A DNA stretch of 64,000 bases from positions 90,653,602 through 90,717,601 of the forward strand of contig OX421963.1 of NCBI GenBank assembly GCA_949128115.1, written 5' to 3'. Made by a program: the position numbers and the translations under genes. Positions within the stretch are counted from its first letter, which is position 1. Every line of letters begins with the position of its first letter. Source of the DNA: Anaspis maculata (lineage: Eukaryota; Arthropoda; Insecta; Coleoptera; Scraptiidae). The notes under the pieces are model-generated. The model made no database searches. It was not told the origin of the DNA and worked only from the letters and a program-made list of their open reading frames with translations. Shown here in pieces: positions 1 to 11,608 of this stretch.

Positions 1-524
1 GATGTTTGACTTTGTTTCTCGAGTTTAAAAAATCGATTTGAACTTGAATCGGCCCGGCGCCGCTTCTACTACAGACCAGAACACGACAACATGCACCTTT
101 AAATGAAAGTAGCACAAACTATTTAAAAACTAATAACTTTTCTTTGAAAATTCGAGGATTTGTGCAGAACTGAATTCCCTATAACATAAACAAAATCGCC
201 ATCAATCGCACCGCAGGATTTTGAGTTATTCGAGGAGGAGGATAACATTTTGTCAAGATTCGTACTCTATGAACTGTTACCTTTCCCCTCAAATCACTCA
301 AAACCCAGCAGTGCGATTCATGGCGGCTTTGTTCATGTTATAGGGAATTCAATTCTGCACAGATCATCAAATTCCCAGAGATTAGTTGTTATTTCTTCAA
401 GAGTTTGAGCTATTTTCATTGAAAGGTGCATGCTGTAGTGTTCTGGTCAGTAGTAGACGACGCGCCGGGCCGATTCAAGTTCAAATCGATTTTTTAAACT
501 CGAGAAACAAAGTCAAACATCGAG
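1..524. repeat. Foldback element, ~525 bp
   Basis: The first ~246 bases are repeated in inverted orientation at 278-524, leaving a spacer of about 30 bases. The arms start with gatgtttgactttgtttctc on the left and end with its complement on the right. Mismatches are scattered, so this is an aged copy. No coding frame spans it. The left arm touches the window edge, so the element may extend further left. Such a structure is typical of non-autonomous foldback or MITE elements; the family is not recognised. Confidence 0.85.
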
Positions 525-1139
525 TAGATGATTTTCGGGAAGAATACACTTCAAGTCAATGGCCTCTAAAAATTTTTCAAAGATGAACACCTCTAACAGT
601 GCAAAAAAAATTCGTCAAAATTGTCAAAGAAAAAACAAGTTTTTCCAAGTTAACTTGTTCAAACTTGTTTTCATCCAAATTAACACATAGGATTCGAATT
701 CAGGAGGTTGAATATAGTCGGAAAAGATACCAAACTTGTCGTGATCGGTTCTACATGGCCAGAAAAACAAAATGGACCACCTAGCAGGACTTCGCCCCCC
801 CAAGACCCCCCTTCAACAGTGATCGACATTTTTTGTGCCAAAATGGTATCAACAGGATATGATGCGTCGAATTATAACGTATTTGCTCCCAATGGATTGA
901 CGAGTTTCATCCCCTCCATTCTAAGTTGCAATTTTTTACCCCCTCCCCCCTCCAATAACTCAAAACCCCCGTGTGCGATTTTTGGCGATTTTGGATATGT
1001 TGTAGAGCAGTCAATTCTGAACATAATATCAAATTTTCAGGACGTCCATATTTTTTCCGAGGTTTGGCCGATTTTTTTACTATTTTTCCTGTACTATAAA
1101 TGTTTAAGAGAACATCTCAATCAGTAACATTTGTGAAAG
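525..1139. other. Non-coding, repeat-derived stretch
   Basis: No convincing gene. It contains a run of C-rich tracts near 795-812 and 940-950, and words (Cggaaaagataccaaactt near 717) that recur at 48125-48145, inside the right arm of the largest foldback of the window. I read it as a degraded relative of that foldback arm. Confidence 0.5.
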
Positions 1140-1560
1140 TTGCACTTTTTATCGTTTGGGGGCGGAATCTGGGGGCGGCACCTAACCAAAAGTAGCCTAT
1201 CCTGTCCCATTTTCAGTCAGCTATTTGTATACCGAAAGAATCAGATCGCTATGTCTTCGGGTTTATGTTTTTCATTTTAAAGTGATTGGGGGCGGTTTTA
1301 AGCAGTTTTTTCATGTCGGCGGCGCATATTGAAGACGGAATGTTTCTTGGCTTACGTTTATAAGTGGCAACTATGTATCATTCAAAAAATGAGAACACCA
1401 GAGCATCAGGTCTGGTAGAAAGTGAAATATTATGTTATTTCAAGTTTATCGGGGGCGGTTTTCTCTATGTTGGCGGCGCAATATAGACATCCAATATAGC
1501 CTAGCCCTCCTTTGGGAGTGGCAGCTATGTAACAGCGAAAAAATTAGAAAGCTAGGTCGT
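1140..1560. repeat. Degenerate tandem repeat with gggggcgg motif
   Basis: The octamer gggggcgg occurs at 1157, 1171, 1288 and 1451. The segments starting at 1288 and 1451 align over a good part of their length (gggggcggtttt, then a cggcggcgca-like motif, then a degenerate match with a 'tggca.ctatgta' motif), giving a unit near 163 bp. GC-rich islands in AT-rich surroundings. No coding potential seen. Confidence 0.6.
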
Positions 1561-1677
1561 CTAGTTTGGGAGGAGTTCGAGGAACGGACGGACGGACAAA
1601 GCGGTTGCAATAGCGATTTTCATCAAGATGAAAAATGCGCTAAAAACCTAGGGGACCACTAAAAAAGTCCACTGGGC

Positions 1678-1729
1678 CGTATTTCGGACGGGAGATGTCC
1701 CCTAGGGGACGTCCCCCGTCCGAAATACG
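1678..1729. repeat. GC-rich perfect hairpin
   Basis: Bases 1678-1692 (cgtatttcggacggg) are the exact reverse complement of 1715-1729, and the loop holds a second perfect palindrome, gtcccctaggggac (1697-1710). The whole can fold into one ~24-bp stem with one small bulge. It sits about 150 bases downstream of the last lola-type exon on the minus strand, past the region shared with its duplicate. Confidence 0.9.
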
Positions 1730-1879
1730 CCCTAGGGGAATTTTCGACCCAGGGTAGACTTTCATTATTGTGAATATCTCGCCTGCCTACATCACTATTC
1801 TCCGTGCAAAGTGTCTTTCAAGATAAAATTTTCGATCCGCGCCGTAAGAGCACTATCGTGAAGATTTCGCATACTCACG

Positions 1880-2067
1880 TTACTGTATGCCGTGCGCACT
1901 GCGCAAATGTCTCTTGAGATGGTACTTTTGATGCGCTTTGTACGAACACAAGTGACAGGAGAACCTGGGCGGGAGCCCGCACTCGTACTTCAAATGGTAA
2001 TTCAACAGCGATCGGTTTTCGTACGTTCTTCTGTTGCATTTCATGCAAGGGAACTTGATGAAGATAT
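1880..2067 (-). CDS. lola: lola-type alternative 3' exon (C2HC + C2H2 zinc fingers), copy 3
   Basis: Terminal coding exon read on the minus strand. Acceptor ttttccgtttcag ends at 2068; the exon then has two bases completing a codon, followed by IFIKFPCMKC. Finger 1 is C-x2-C with H-x4-C ligands (CMKC ... HLKYEC), finger 2 is CHLC ... HLRSAH; the last residues are HGIQ and the stop is TAA (1882-1880). The C2HC/C2H2 pair joined by a short G-L-P-P-R-F linker is the hallmark of lola isoform exons, which give the shared BTB domain different DNA-binding ends. It is a tandem duplicate of the exon at 2496-2683 (offset 616 bases), including 3' flank. Its poly(A) signal has decayed (aataatgaaagt versus aataaagtt in the sister). 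A GTGAGT donor lies one base after the stop. The BTB exons are outside the window, so the gene name rests on exon type. Confidence 0.8.
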
Positions 2068-2388
2068 CTGAAACGGAAAATAGTCATCACAATTATTATC
2101 ATCATCACTGTCAACTACATAAACCCTAATGCATTCTAAAAAAAATCTCTGCATCCCGGTGATCTACTGCTGTTGGCATGCTGATAAATGCAAGCAGCTC
2201 AATTCAACATATTTCGCCGTTGGAAATGAGCAGCAAGGCGAAGCCGTTGAGAGTGGGTTGCATCATCGAGGTTGACGTGTATCGTCACAAACCTTGCGCG
2301 AACTACATAATTCTTTGCCGTTGTTGTTGCACAGCGGCAATGGGACGAGTTATCGGAAAATAAAAACGCAAATATTTTTGGGGTTAAC

Positions 2389-2394
2389 TTTATT
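2389..2394 (-). terminator. lola: AATAAA poly(A) signal of lola-type exon copy 2
   Basis: AATAAA on the minus strand about 100 bases after the TGA at 2498-2496, inside caaaaataaagttaac. It fits cleavage of a terminal exon shortly after. Confidence 0.6.
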
Positions 2395-2495
2395 TTTGTG
2401 AATATCTTGCACATTCATCACTGTTCTCCGTGCAGGTTGTTCAAATTTCTAAGCGCGCCGTGAGAGCACTCTCGTGGAGATTTCGAAGACTTACG

Positions 2496-2683
2496 TCACT
2501 GCAAGCCGTGTGCGTTGTGCAAATGTCTTTTCACATGGTACTTTTGATGCGCTCTGTACGAACACAAGTGACAAGAGAACCTGGGCGGGAGCCCGCACTC
2601 GTTCCGCAAATGGTACGCCAAGTGCGCCTGGAACCTGTACGTGCGCCTGTTGCATTTCGTGCAGCGAATCTTGGCTGGATGCG
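2496..2683 (-). CDS. lola: lola-type alternative 3' exon (C2HC + C2H2 zinc fingers), copy 2
   Basis: Acceptor catcctgtttcag ends at 2684; two bases, then HPAKIRCTKC. Finger 1 ligands are CTKC and H-L-R-N-E-C; finger 2 is CHLC ... HLHNAH; ends HGLQ, stop TGA (2498-2496). It has the same length (188 nt) and phase as copy 3 and the two proteins are nearly identical in the second finger (FSCHLCSYRAHQKYHVKRH versus FSCHLCSYKAHQKYHLKRH), while finger 1 has diverged more; this fits recent tandem duplication followed by change in DNA contacts. A consensus donor GTAAGT (2494-2489) begins one base after the stop, as in the sister copy. Long frames in the other phases of this exon are shadows. Confidence 0.82.
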
Positions 2684-2818
2684 CTGAAACAGGATGCGCA
2701 TATCACTGAAAATCGAGCTGAAATATTTTTTTCAAAAGAAGCTAAAAACATTTACAAATACAGCACTTCGAAGATGGACGAATAAAAAAATGATTTCGGT
2801 TTCTCGTGAACAAAGCTT

Positions 2819-2824
2819 TTTATT
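2819..2824 (-). terminator. lola: AATAAA poly(A) signal of lola-type exon copy 1
   Basis: Minus-strand AATAAA in gcaaataaaaagc, about 38 bases after the stop of the exon at 2862-3055. Confidence 0.6.
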
Positions 2825-2861
2825 TGCATGAAAAACAAAGCAAAAACCCTGGTGAACAATT

Positions 2862-3055
2862 TCAATTCTCCAAACCGTGCTTGTTGTTCCGGTGTGTCCT
2901 GTAACTGATTTTGCGATGCGCGGCGTACGGGCACAGGTCGCACCGGAAGCGGGGCGGGACGCCGCATTCGTGACGCAAGTGGAACGTCAAGTGCTTGCTG
3001 TACTTGAACATCCTGTGACAGTTCATGCAGGGGGTCCTTTTCAGGCCACCTGCTG
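2862..3055 (-). CDS. lola: lola-type alternative 3' exon (C2HC + C2H2 zinc fingers), copy 1
   Basis: Acceptor gagcttgtttcag ends at 3056; two bases, then AGGLKRTPCMNC. Finger 1 is CMNC ... HLRHEC (C2HC), linker GVPPRF, finger 2 is CDLC ... HRNNKH (C2H2), ending HGLEN and a stop at 2864-2862. Phase is the same as in the other lola-type exons of the window, so it can be joined to the same upstream donor. The frame stays open a little 5' of the acceptor, but that part is intron. The ~4.2 kb repeat family starts at 3072, only 16 bases upstream of the acceptor, so the branch-point region of this exon is supplied by transposon sequence. Confidence 0.83.
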
Positions 3056-3071
3056 CTGAAACAAGCTCAGT

Positions 3072-6000
3072 ATTATTATTCCGTTTCAAAGTTTATCGTC
3101 ACAAAACGTGACAATAATTGAAGTAACAAATAGCTATTAACGGTAGTACAAATGTGTAATAAGTAACTATTTTTTTTTTTAATTTTTTATTATTCTTGAT
3201 TTTTTTCGTTTATAACAGAATTCGAGTTGGTCCAGGAAGTCAGTTTATAACGTTATTTCTTTGGGTTCCGAGTTTTCTTCATTGTTCTTGTCTTTCACGT
3301 CTTGATTCACTTGATTTGTGCCGCTTCTTACTTGGTTTTGTGCACGTCAACTATTTCCGCTCTGTTGCACTTCTCGCGAAATTGGTAATCTGCACACTTC
3401 GATCTGTTGTTCACTTATTCTTCACGTATACTTGTTGGACGCACGGTTCATTACCTAGAAGTAGCGATGTAGATTGCAATTGTTCAATTTGTAAGTTATA
3501 TTGATTACTGTAAAATAGCCGTGGAATTACTGACCCCCCGAAATCATGCGTTTTACTTCTCATCGAATTCTTCAAAAAATGAGAAGGTATCCGCGAAAAA
3601 AAAAATTATTCGTTTTTCGGACTCCCCGTATGCTGAAACGTCGAGATCTGTCGAGAAAAAAATCGTCGTCATGTCTGCCGGGTGACTTCTCATCGTAGCA
3701 TCCTACCTGCATCGTCTTTGAAGACTAGTATCCAGGAACCTATGGAAAATTTTATTCCAAGTTGGATATAGGGTCCGAATTTTCATGTCAAATAATGGGG
3801 TGTTATATTGGGAAAAAAGTAGTTATTTTTATTGAGTATTCCAATTGTTTATGATCTAAAGTATTGTGGCAATTGCTAGTATAATTAAGTATGTTAGTTA
3901 TAGTTTCCGGGTACATGTGATTCAACTGGGCGGGATACGGCCGGGCCTGGCTTGAAAAAAACCCAACGTTGAATCGAGTTATATGAGCCGGGCTGTTAAA
4001 ACGGGGAACTATTGGAAAAAACTCGGCAGAGTCCTTGGGTGGTAGAGAAATTGCTTAGTTTTGGGCGGGGGAAGTATTAAATAAATTATGAACAAAGAAG
4101 TGTTTATCTAAAGTTTCGAAAATTCGGGGAAAGGTCTAACGCCCGGATGTGCGGGGGCATAAACAGCCCGGGGTTTTATGGCATACTGGGATGCCGGGTA
4201 TAGCGGAAGAAAAAGCCATAACCATGTGTACAGCACACGGCCGACTCAAGAATTTAGAAAGCGTTCTGCAAGAGAATTAAACGCGGTTCATTACAAGTTT
4301 CTAAATTGAAAACTCGTAGAGATGATTATATGGTGGAAAGAGTAGTTTTACAGATTAGGGTGCGTAATGAGAGTCAAGTAGACACCAAACAAGAAAGGGT
4401 TTCATTCAAGCGATTCTGCCCAGTCCAGCCAGGTTGAATCACACTATTAGGGTATTTTTTCATGTTTAAAAGTAAGCCCGGAAGTTATAAACGTAAGCTA
4501 AAATATCTTGATATGTCAGAAGTCAGATGGGAGCGTGGAGGTAGCGATAGTATTGTAATTACTGGAATTAGTGTGGAAAAGGAGACGACATGCGTCATCT
4601 GACGGTGAATGCTAGAAGGAGTGCGGCCATAAGGGCGGTATTTGCAGGATCGAACGTGGTCGACAGAATTCAATACGCGATCGATATCGGGGGGTGGAGA
4701 TGTTTGTTATTGGACGAGACTAGGATTGGTCAAACCTCATTGGTAGATGTAGAGAAGTTTCGGAGGTGGAAATGGGAGAGGAGTGACCAGAGGGTGGCTC
4801 GGAGAATGTGAACGGACTCTCGAGGTTTTTTTGCTTGAGCTTTCATCGTGACAAGTTGCATTGAAAAAAAACTTGAATCCAAGTCCTCTGGGGATTTAAG
4901 ATTTTATTCTATCAAGGCGACTGTTGATAAGTACAAGCGTGAAGCTAAAATTTACCAACTTACTCACCGAGTTAAATACCAGATTTCAGATCGTTGTTTG
5001 TATTTGAAAGAATTCAAATTTCAAGTCAATTGAACAAAGTAAAGTCAGTTCGGTGGTCGGAAACTTTCCACAAAAGTCAAAAAAGGGTTTTAGTGAAAAT
5101 TTCGTGTGTTTAGATTGCTCAATTAAATCAGGGTTAATTCTCGTGGTGTGTTTGGTGTAAATTCACTTAGAAAGAGGTGCTGTTGTGTGTACAGTGGAGA
5201 TATCGCAACAGGCAGCAAGCTTCAAGTCTAAATTCTGAACATCGGGACCAAGGAGTAGTAACATAGCTGCTAATACGCCGCTCGTCAAACAAAAGTTGGT
5301 CTCGTTTTCTGCACTAATTGAGGCTAAAATATTATTAATTACCGGCCGTGGAAACCAATGCTGCTGAAAATTAAATAAAGATTAGAAGTCCACAGAAAAC
5401 TGTAACTAAGTTGTATAGCCCAGGCGCCAGGGAAAACAATAAGGAAATAATTGTTTCCTGGCTGGAAACTAGCTTATAACGATCTGTGTAGCTTAGGTTT
5501 TGACATACTAGTTTCCCCCCTTTCGGAAATGTCGGCGTCATGTCGCCATCATCAACAAGAAGTGCACCAGCGTGGTTTTTGCCAAATATCTTGATTTTGG
5601 GTCATCTGACAGCAAAAGATGTAAGGAGTTATTTTGAAGCCTATGAAATTCCCTACAGTTTGGTTCTTCAATCAATTTTCTGCGACCTATGGTCTTTGAG
5701 ATAGAGCTTCTGGAAGCGAGAGTCATTGTCGTGAAAGCTCCATGGCCACTTGACTCGAAAAACTAAAATGTCGATGTGACAAAAAAATTTCAAAATGAGA
5801 TTACTCTGATTACTCGAGAATTCTTTATGCTATAGTTGCGGTGATGGTCTTGAACTCTTCCTCTTGAACCGTAGATTACGAATATTGAAAAGTCAAAAAC
5901 GTCACATTGTACATATACAGGGTGTACTACGGGAATCAAATCAGAACAGAGAAATTTGACATATTTCTTCGATTCAGCCTATGCGAAACTCTAAGCACTT

Positions 6001-8937
6001 ATCACGAGTCCAATATCAATATGCATTGCTCTGTAAGCGTCACTTGATACACTTGAGAAGTGGTCAGCTCACAGCCTTCCTGTAAAATGTTTTGAAGGCC
6101 CTCTGAAATCATCAAAATTTACAGTAGCAAGAAATGTATGTAACAGTAAATTATATACCAAAGAACCAAAGTGAATTTTTGATCTTCTGGGTGAAGTTTG
6201 TTGCTCGAGGGCCCTTTGGGTCCAAATCCCCAAATTGAAAATTCACTTTGGTCCCTTGGTATATAATATACTGTTATATACATTCCTTGGAACTGTAAAT
6301 TTTTAATATCTTGTTGATTTCAGAGGGCCTTCAAAACATTTTACAGTAAAGCTGTGAGCTGACCACTTCTTTCGTGTATTAAGTGAAGCTTATAGAGCAA
6401 ATCCATATTGATATTGGACTCGTGTTAGGTGCTTAGAGTGTCGCATATAGGCTAAATCGAAGAAATATGTGAAATTTCTCTGATCTGATATGATTCCCTA
6501 AGTACACCCTGTATATGTACAATGTGACGTTTTTGACTTTTCTATATTCGTAATCAACGGTTCAAGAGAAAGAGTTTAAGACCATCACCGCAACTATAGC
6601 ATGAAGGATTCTCGAGAAATCTCATTTTGAATTTTTTTTGTCACATCGACATTTCAGTTTTTCGAGTCAAGTGGCCATGGGGCTTTTACGACAATGCCTC
6701 TCGCTTCCAGAAGCTCTATCTCAAAAACCATAGGTCGCAGAAAGGTCATTTAAAAACTATTCCGTAGGGAATTCCATTGGTTTCAAAATGATTTCTTACA
6801 TCTTTTGCTGTCAGATGGCCCAAAATCAAGATATTTGGCAAAAACCACGCTGGTGCACTTCTTGTTGATGATGGCGACATGACGCCGACATTTCCGAAAG
6901 GGGGGAAATTAGTATGTCGAAATCTAAGCTACACAGATCGTTTTAAGCTAGTTTCCAGCCAGGAAACAATTATTTCCTTATTGAGCTGATTTTTGCTCCC
7001 TGGCGCCTGGGCTAGTAATTCGAGGGTCCAGGCCGAGAAATTCGGTCTTGTCTTCCCGCCAATGGCTCAGCCGGCTCACTGCCCCGAACACGTGAAAGTT
7101 CATCAAATGAATTAAATGCATCCTGATTGGCCACTAGGTGAGCGCCATTATTGTTCCATCTTGCAACAACAAAAATTACTTCCATCTCAGGCTAAAGAAT
7201 CGGCCGGACACCATCGGCAAGGCGAATCTCCAAGCCTCATCATGCGAATGAAATTTCAAGCCTTTTTTTTTTCTCTCGATCAAGCAGACGACCGCAATGG
7301 CAACGAAAATTTACAGTTCAAGTCCACCAAAAGGGCGGCTGCAAATTGCCCACCTATAAAGACATCACCTATAAACACCGCCAAAATGCGAAAGTCTCGC
7401 GCGAGATTCGATAAACGAAGGGTTGTGATCAAAAGGGTTCAACATAACTCCGTGGGGCGCATCGCGAGAATCCGTTGGGTCATCAAAGACTTGAGCTGAG
7501 GCGCGACGCCCGAAGAGACCAATAGCGAGAGCGTCGTAATTACTTCCCTCCAAATATCTGTTGAAAAATTCTGTCCAAGGATTGTTATTTTCTGCCACCG
7601 GCAACTTCCAGCCACGTCGAAGTAAAATTATTCAAAGAAAGCCACCGTGATTTTCTTAGCAGTATCTAGGTTTCAGGTGAACTCGAGCCGTCTTGTGGTG
7701 AAAAACCATACCTGCATTTTCCTTCGGCGCCGTTAGCTAGGTGTAGTGTAGGAGACATTTACTGTTGTTTTTAAGAGCCATTAAAATGGTATTTGAGGTG
7801 TGAATCCGGCAGTCATAATGCCGTTAGATGATAAAGTTATTGAGATGGGAAAATATCCCATATCTCATTGTTTGAAGGCATACGATCAAAGCCGAAGCTG
7901 TCGTACAAAGCCAACGAGTGAAAAATTATAATCAAAATTTGACGATTATCAAAGTCAAGTCAAAGCACGGCAAATTGTTGGTTTCCAGGACAGGTGGTTG
8001 ATAAGGCGTAGGTGATTTGTAAGCCCGCGTCAAGCGACAGAATTGTGTGATAACATTAGTGTGATTACGGACATGGAATTCAGTGTTTATTGTTGTTACT
8101 CTGGGCGTCATGTTTGGTAAAACGGCGCTACGTTCCGTATTTCGAGCAGTCAAGTGTTTAAGTTGCATTGCGGTTTAGGTAGAGTTTCTTCCCCTTTGGT
8201 TTAGCTCAAATTTGAATTGTTGTTAAATTTGGATAGGGTTCTCTTTCAGGTATCATGGCAACGTCCCCCGTGTTATCTCAATAAATTAGGTCGTTTACAA
8301 TAGGGATTTAATCTGCGGGTAGGCAGAGCCGTATCAACTGTAGCGAGTACCTGAAATCACAGCACAAGACCATCCTGGTGGGTTTTCCGTGGTTTCCCCA
8401 CCAGGTCAATAGGCGAATGCCATGGTTACATTTTCCACGAGGAGGTCAGTATGACTCCGATTACGCTAATTAATTAGAGGACTGTGATTTGATTTAAGAT
8501 AGGATATTTAAAGAAATCTCCCACTGACTAGGGTAGGATCAAGGACCTGTGTATCAATTGTCTTCTCTCTGTTATGACTTTGTTGTAATAAACAGGATTG
8601 TGGTTGACTTCCGTGTTATATCTCTCTGTTTAGTACCTGTTCTCTTGTGTCACTTATCAATGAAAGAACAAGCGGTTATGAAATTATTTGACAACGTAGG
8701 GGAAAGTGAGATGGGACTCTATCAGCGGAGCTTCTCGTACTGTCACTTTCTTTGACAGAGCCAGTGAAAGGGTTAGTGAAAGGAAAGGGGTGGCTCTATT
8801 AGCGGAGTCCACCTCAGTGTTTGTGAATCTACTGTAAGAGGCCAGACAGCAGTTAAGTATGGTTTACACTTTTGTTAGACGATCACGCCGGAATGTCAAC
8901 TGACGGGTTAGGAGAAAGGGGTTGTACCGTTACAGTA
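3072..8937 (+). mobile_element. Large non-coding repeat family, copy A (4.26 kb plus an insert)
   Basis: Collinear with 25035-30044 (copy B) and, in part, 60101-62913 (copy C), all in the same orientation. Shared landmarks: an A/T-rich left end (attattattccgtttcaaag), a conserved block near 4590-4810, a frame ending KEFKFQVN at 5031, a block gtgggttttccgtggtttcc at 8378, AATAAA near 8589, and the right end gttgtaccgttaca at 8921-8934. The right end reads as TGTAACGGTAC on the other strand, the kind of TG..CA terminus found on LTRs, but I find no second LTR, protease or reverse transcriptase, so a large non-autonomous LTR-type element (LARD-like) is only a guess. The small frames inside are not conserved between copies (copy C has a stop in the first). 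It carries the foldback 5416-7014. Confidence 0.85.
5416..7014. mobile_element. 1.6-kb foldback element inside repeat copy A, 3-bp target duplication
   Basis: Ends tagcccaggcgccaggg / ccctggcgcctgggcta; the two arms are near-perfect inverted copies right to a centre near 6215, with only a short unpaired middle. Copy B has the empty site (ttgtaattcg at 28153), which shows that GTA at 5413-5415 was duplicated to 7015-7017 on insertion. Frames appear on both strands because of the palindrome but none resembles a transposase. A non-autonomous foldback DNA element moved by an unknown enzyme is the best reading. Confidence 0.9.
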
Positions 8938-9659
8938 CCTACTTAACTTTCCTGACAGAGTCGATCGATATGCCAAAGTCGATTTGTGCTTTTGACTGGT
9001 CGTCGTAATATATTGCTTCCTTTTCACTTTTATTCTCTCAAAAAGCTGTCTACTTTCTTAATTTGCCACTTTTCGAGGTAGCTACCTACAGCAATAGGTA
9101 CCCACTAGCACAAGCCAAGTTGTGAACGCGGTCTGGCAAAAAGTTAGTATCTATTGTGAAGCTGTCTGAGACTACCTATCTGATTCATGAGAAGTCGTAA
9201 CGAGTCATAGAGCCAATATTTTTGTATTCAAATCACATGGTTTTACTTATGACTGTACTTAGACTACTTGAGACATGAAGGAGCTCATAGGACATAGGGA
9301 AATTATACCGAAATCATAGGATAAAGTTTCGCGTGATATTCACGGTTGCTTAAATGTCACTAAGTCACTAATGTCAACGTGGAAACTGGAAGAGGTTATG
9401 TAAGCAGATGTTCAAAAGTATCTACAATCATCATTCTTATTCTTGTAAAGTTCTTAAAAGCCACAGAGTCTTTCCTCCTTCAGTTCATTGAATACCATGT
9501 TTGACATTCCACGTCCCTGGTCTATTTGTTGAAGCCATTGTCGTGACCATAAATTCCTTTTTCGTATTTTGCGCTATGCAGCTAATTTCTGTTTTTTTTT
9601 TCCGGGGCAACGATATAAGATGATGGACAATGCAACTTGGCACTGTAGAGATACGTCAA
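8938..9659. other. No gene seen
   Basis: AT-rich sequence without a supported gene, splice pattern or obvious repeat, apart from short words shared with neighbouring transposon ends. Confidence 0.5.
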
Positions 9660-10713
9660 TACGCTCAATTAGAGTGACGTAGGCTGGTGTAGGTCAGAGC
9701 GCCGTTACCATGGCAACATGGATAAAAACCCGAAATGACAGTTGATGTTGACCACACTTTTAAACTGCACTTGATCCTCCTTGCACGGTGTTTTGCTGAA
9801 AAAAGTATGAGTTTTACTTGGAACGGCCTTCTATAGATAGATAATTTTATTCTCCATAATTAGAATTACAGGAAACGTCCACAGCAAAGAGCGATTTCAG
9901 TTGAAACTGGTAGATATGCAAATTTAAAATGTAGATTACAACGGACAGTAAACACCGAGGTAAACACATAGCTAATAAAAATAAAATATCAAACATTCAG
10001 GTATAACTAAAATTCAAGACAGCTAAAAAACTCGTCCACGGTGTATAAAGTGTGTTGCAGAAGAAGATTCTTGATTTTTTTTCGTGAATTGTCTTTCAGG
10101 AAGATGACGCCACTCCTTGGGGAGCACATTGTATAATTTGGGCCCCCAAACCGAAGTCCTCTAGTCTTATTGGTTCGGTGGTAGGGTGTCGCGAAGTCTT
10201 CCCTTAAAATCTTCTCGTCTCATAATTATTATGCTAATCGCCGTTTCTTGCAAAGTTGCTCTTATTTTGATGCGTGATCCTCAGGGCGCCGAGGATGAAG
10301 AGGCTACTCAAAGTGAGGATCCCATGGTCTCTAAAGAGGTCTCTGCAGGACACTCTACCGTCAACACCAGCCAAGGCCCTGATCGCTCGCTTTTGTAAAA
10401 TGAAGACCCGCTCAACGTCTACAGCTGTGCCCCAGAACAGAACACCATACTGCAGGATGGATTGAATCTTGGTGAAATAGAGAGTTTTTGCAGCCTGGTA
10501 CGTTGTAATATGTCGAATCCTTCTCAGACAATATACAGGGTGTTTCAGTTTTAATCGAGCAAACTTTGGGATGAAATTCTTCTCATCCTCCTGATTCAGA
10601 AAAATATAACATACATGCCTTTCACTTGTTTCCTGAGAAAGATACAGGGTGTCAAAGTTAATTTTTTTCGGTTTTCACAATTTTGTAACTTGAGAACCGT
10701 TCAACCATAAGCC

Positions 10714-11590
10714 GCGTTCGGATATTACGTCGGATCGATCTGAGAGCTCTGAATCGTTCGAATATTGCAAACCGACGAGCCAGAGCAAGATCTGTACCGT
10801 TCGGATATTACCTCGCAGAGGCCTCCGAGCACGCTCGGTTTCGTCGGAGGTTTTTGACCGAGCTCCCAGATATTTTTTGACGCGTGTCACTTTCACTTGT
10901 CACGCATGTATGTGCTTGCGTCTCCGAACATTTTCGAAATCGTTTATTTACAAAAACCGAGAAACCAGCTTTGGCACGACAGGGTAAATGAATGTCTAAA
11001 GTGACCCATACACTACGCATGCAAGCACGCGAGCAAGCACGTTCAGGTAAGTCCGCGCTCAGTTTTGACACATACCTACACACTGGTACTTGCACGCGAG
11101 CCTGGGCATGTGCAGTCAAGTCTTAGCACTTGCATGCGTGTGTATGGGCCACTTATGGCGAATATCGAATGTGATATGAACACATGCAGCAAAGATGCAG
11201 CACAACAACAGCAAAAAGGGACGACAGACGACAAATAAAAGTGATAGGTCTACACACCATTTCCAGCCCATTACCTCGAAAACCCACCATTGTCTTTTAC
11301 AGAATAAATACGCCCCACACAACATTATGTTAGAGCCGAGGTTAGAGCCAGCACAACGGAGCTATGTAGTCAACATAATGTTGAAACCACATAATGTTAT
11401 GACGAAATTACAGAATCATCCCATTAGGTTACGTTAGCCATTGAGCACAGCTGACAGGTATCAGCTGTCACTTTTACATACGGAGTAATCTCGACCGTTC
11501 GTTTATTAAAAATCGCTCGGATCGCTCTGGCATCACGTGATCAAATATCTGTCTGCTCTGTCTGCTCGCTCCGAGATAATATCCGAACGC
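10714..11590. mobile_element. TIR element with gcgttcggatatta ends, nested
   Basis: GCGTTCGGATATTA at 10714-10727 is exactly inverted at 11577-11590; the similarity continues weakly inward (cggatcgatctg / agcgatccgagcg). No transposase frame. A non-autonomous DNA element inside the foldback 10536-11991. The stretch 11320-11410 also has three near copies of the self-complementary word acataatgtt. Confidence 0.6.
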
Positions 11591-11608
11591 GCCTATTGTA
11601 GCTGAAAT

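Noticed and set aside
1875..2751. Frames rich in Arg/Val/Pro overlapping the lola-type exons on both strands
   Set aside because: Shadows of GC-rich zinc-finger coding; the zinc-ligand frame with acceptor and stop is in another phase.
4590..4811. Frame of 73 codons in repeat copy A, also present in copy B
   Set aside because: Copy C has an in-frame stop and there is no bias to silent changes that I can see; probably non-coding.
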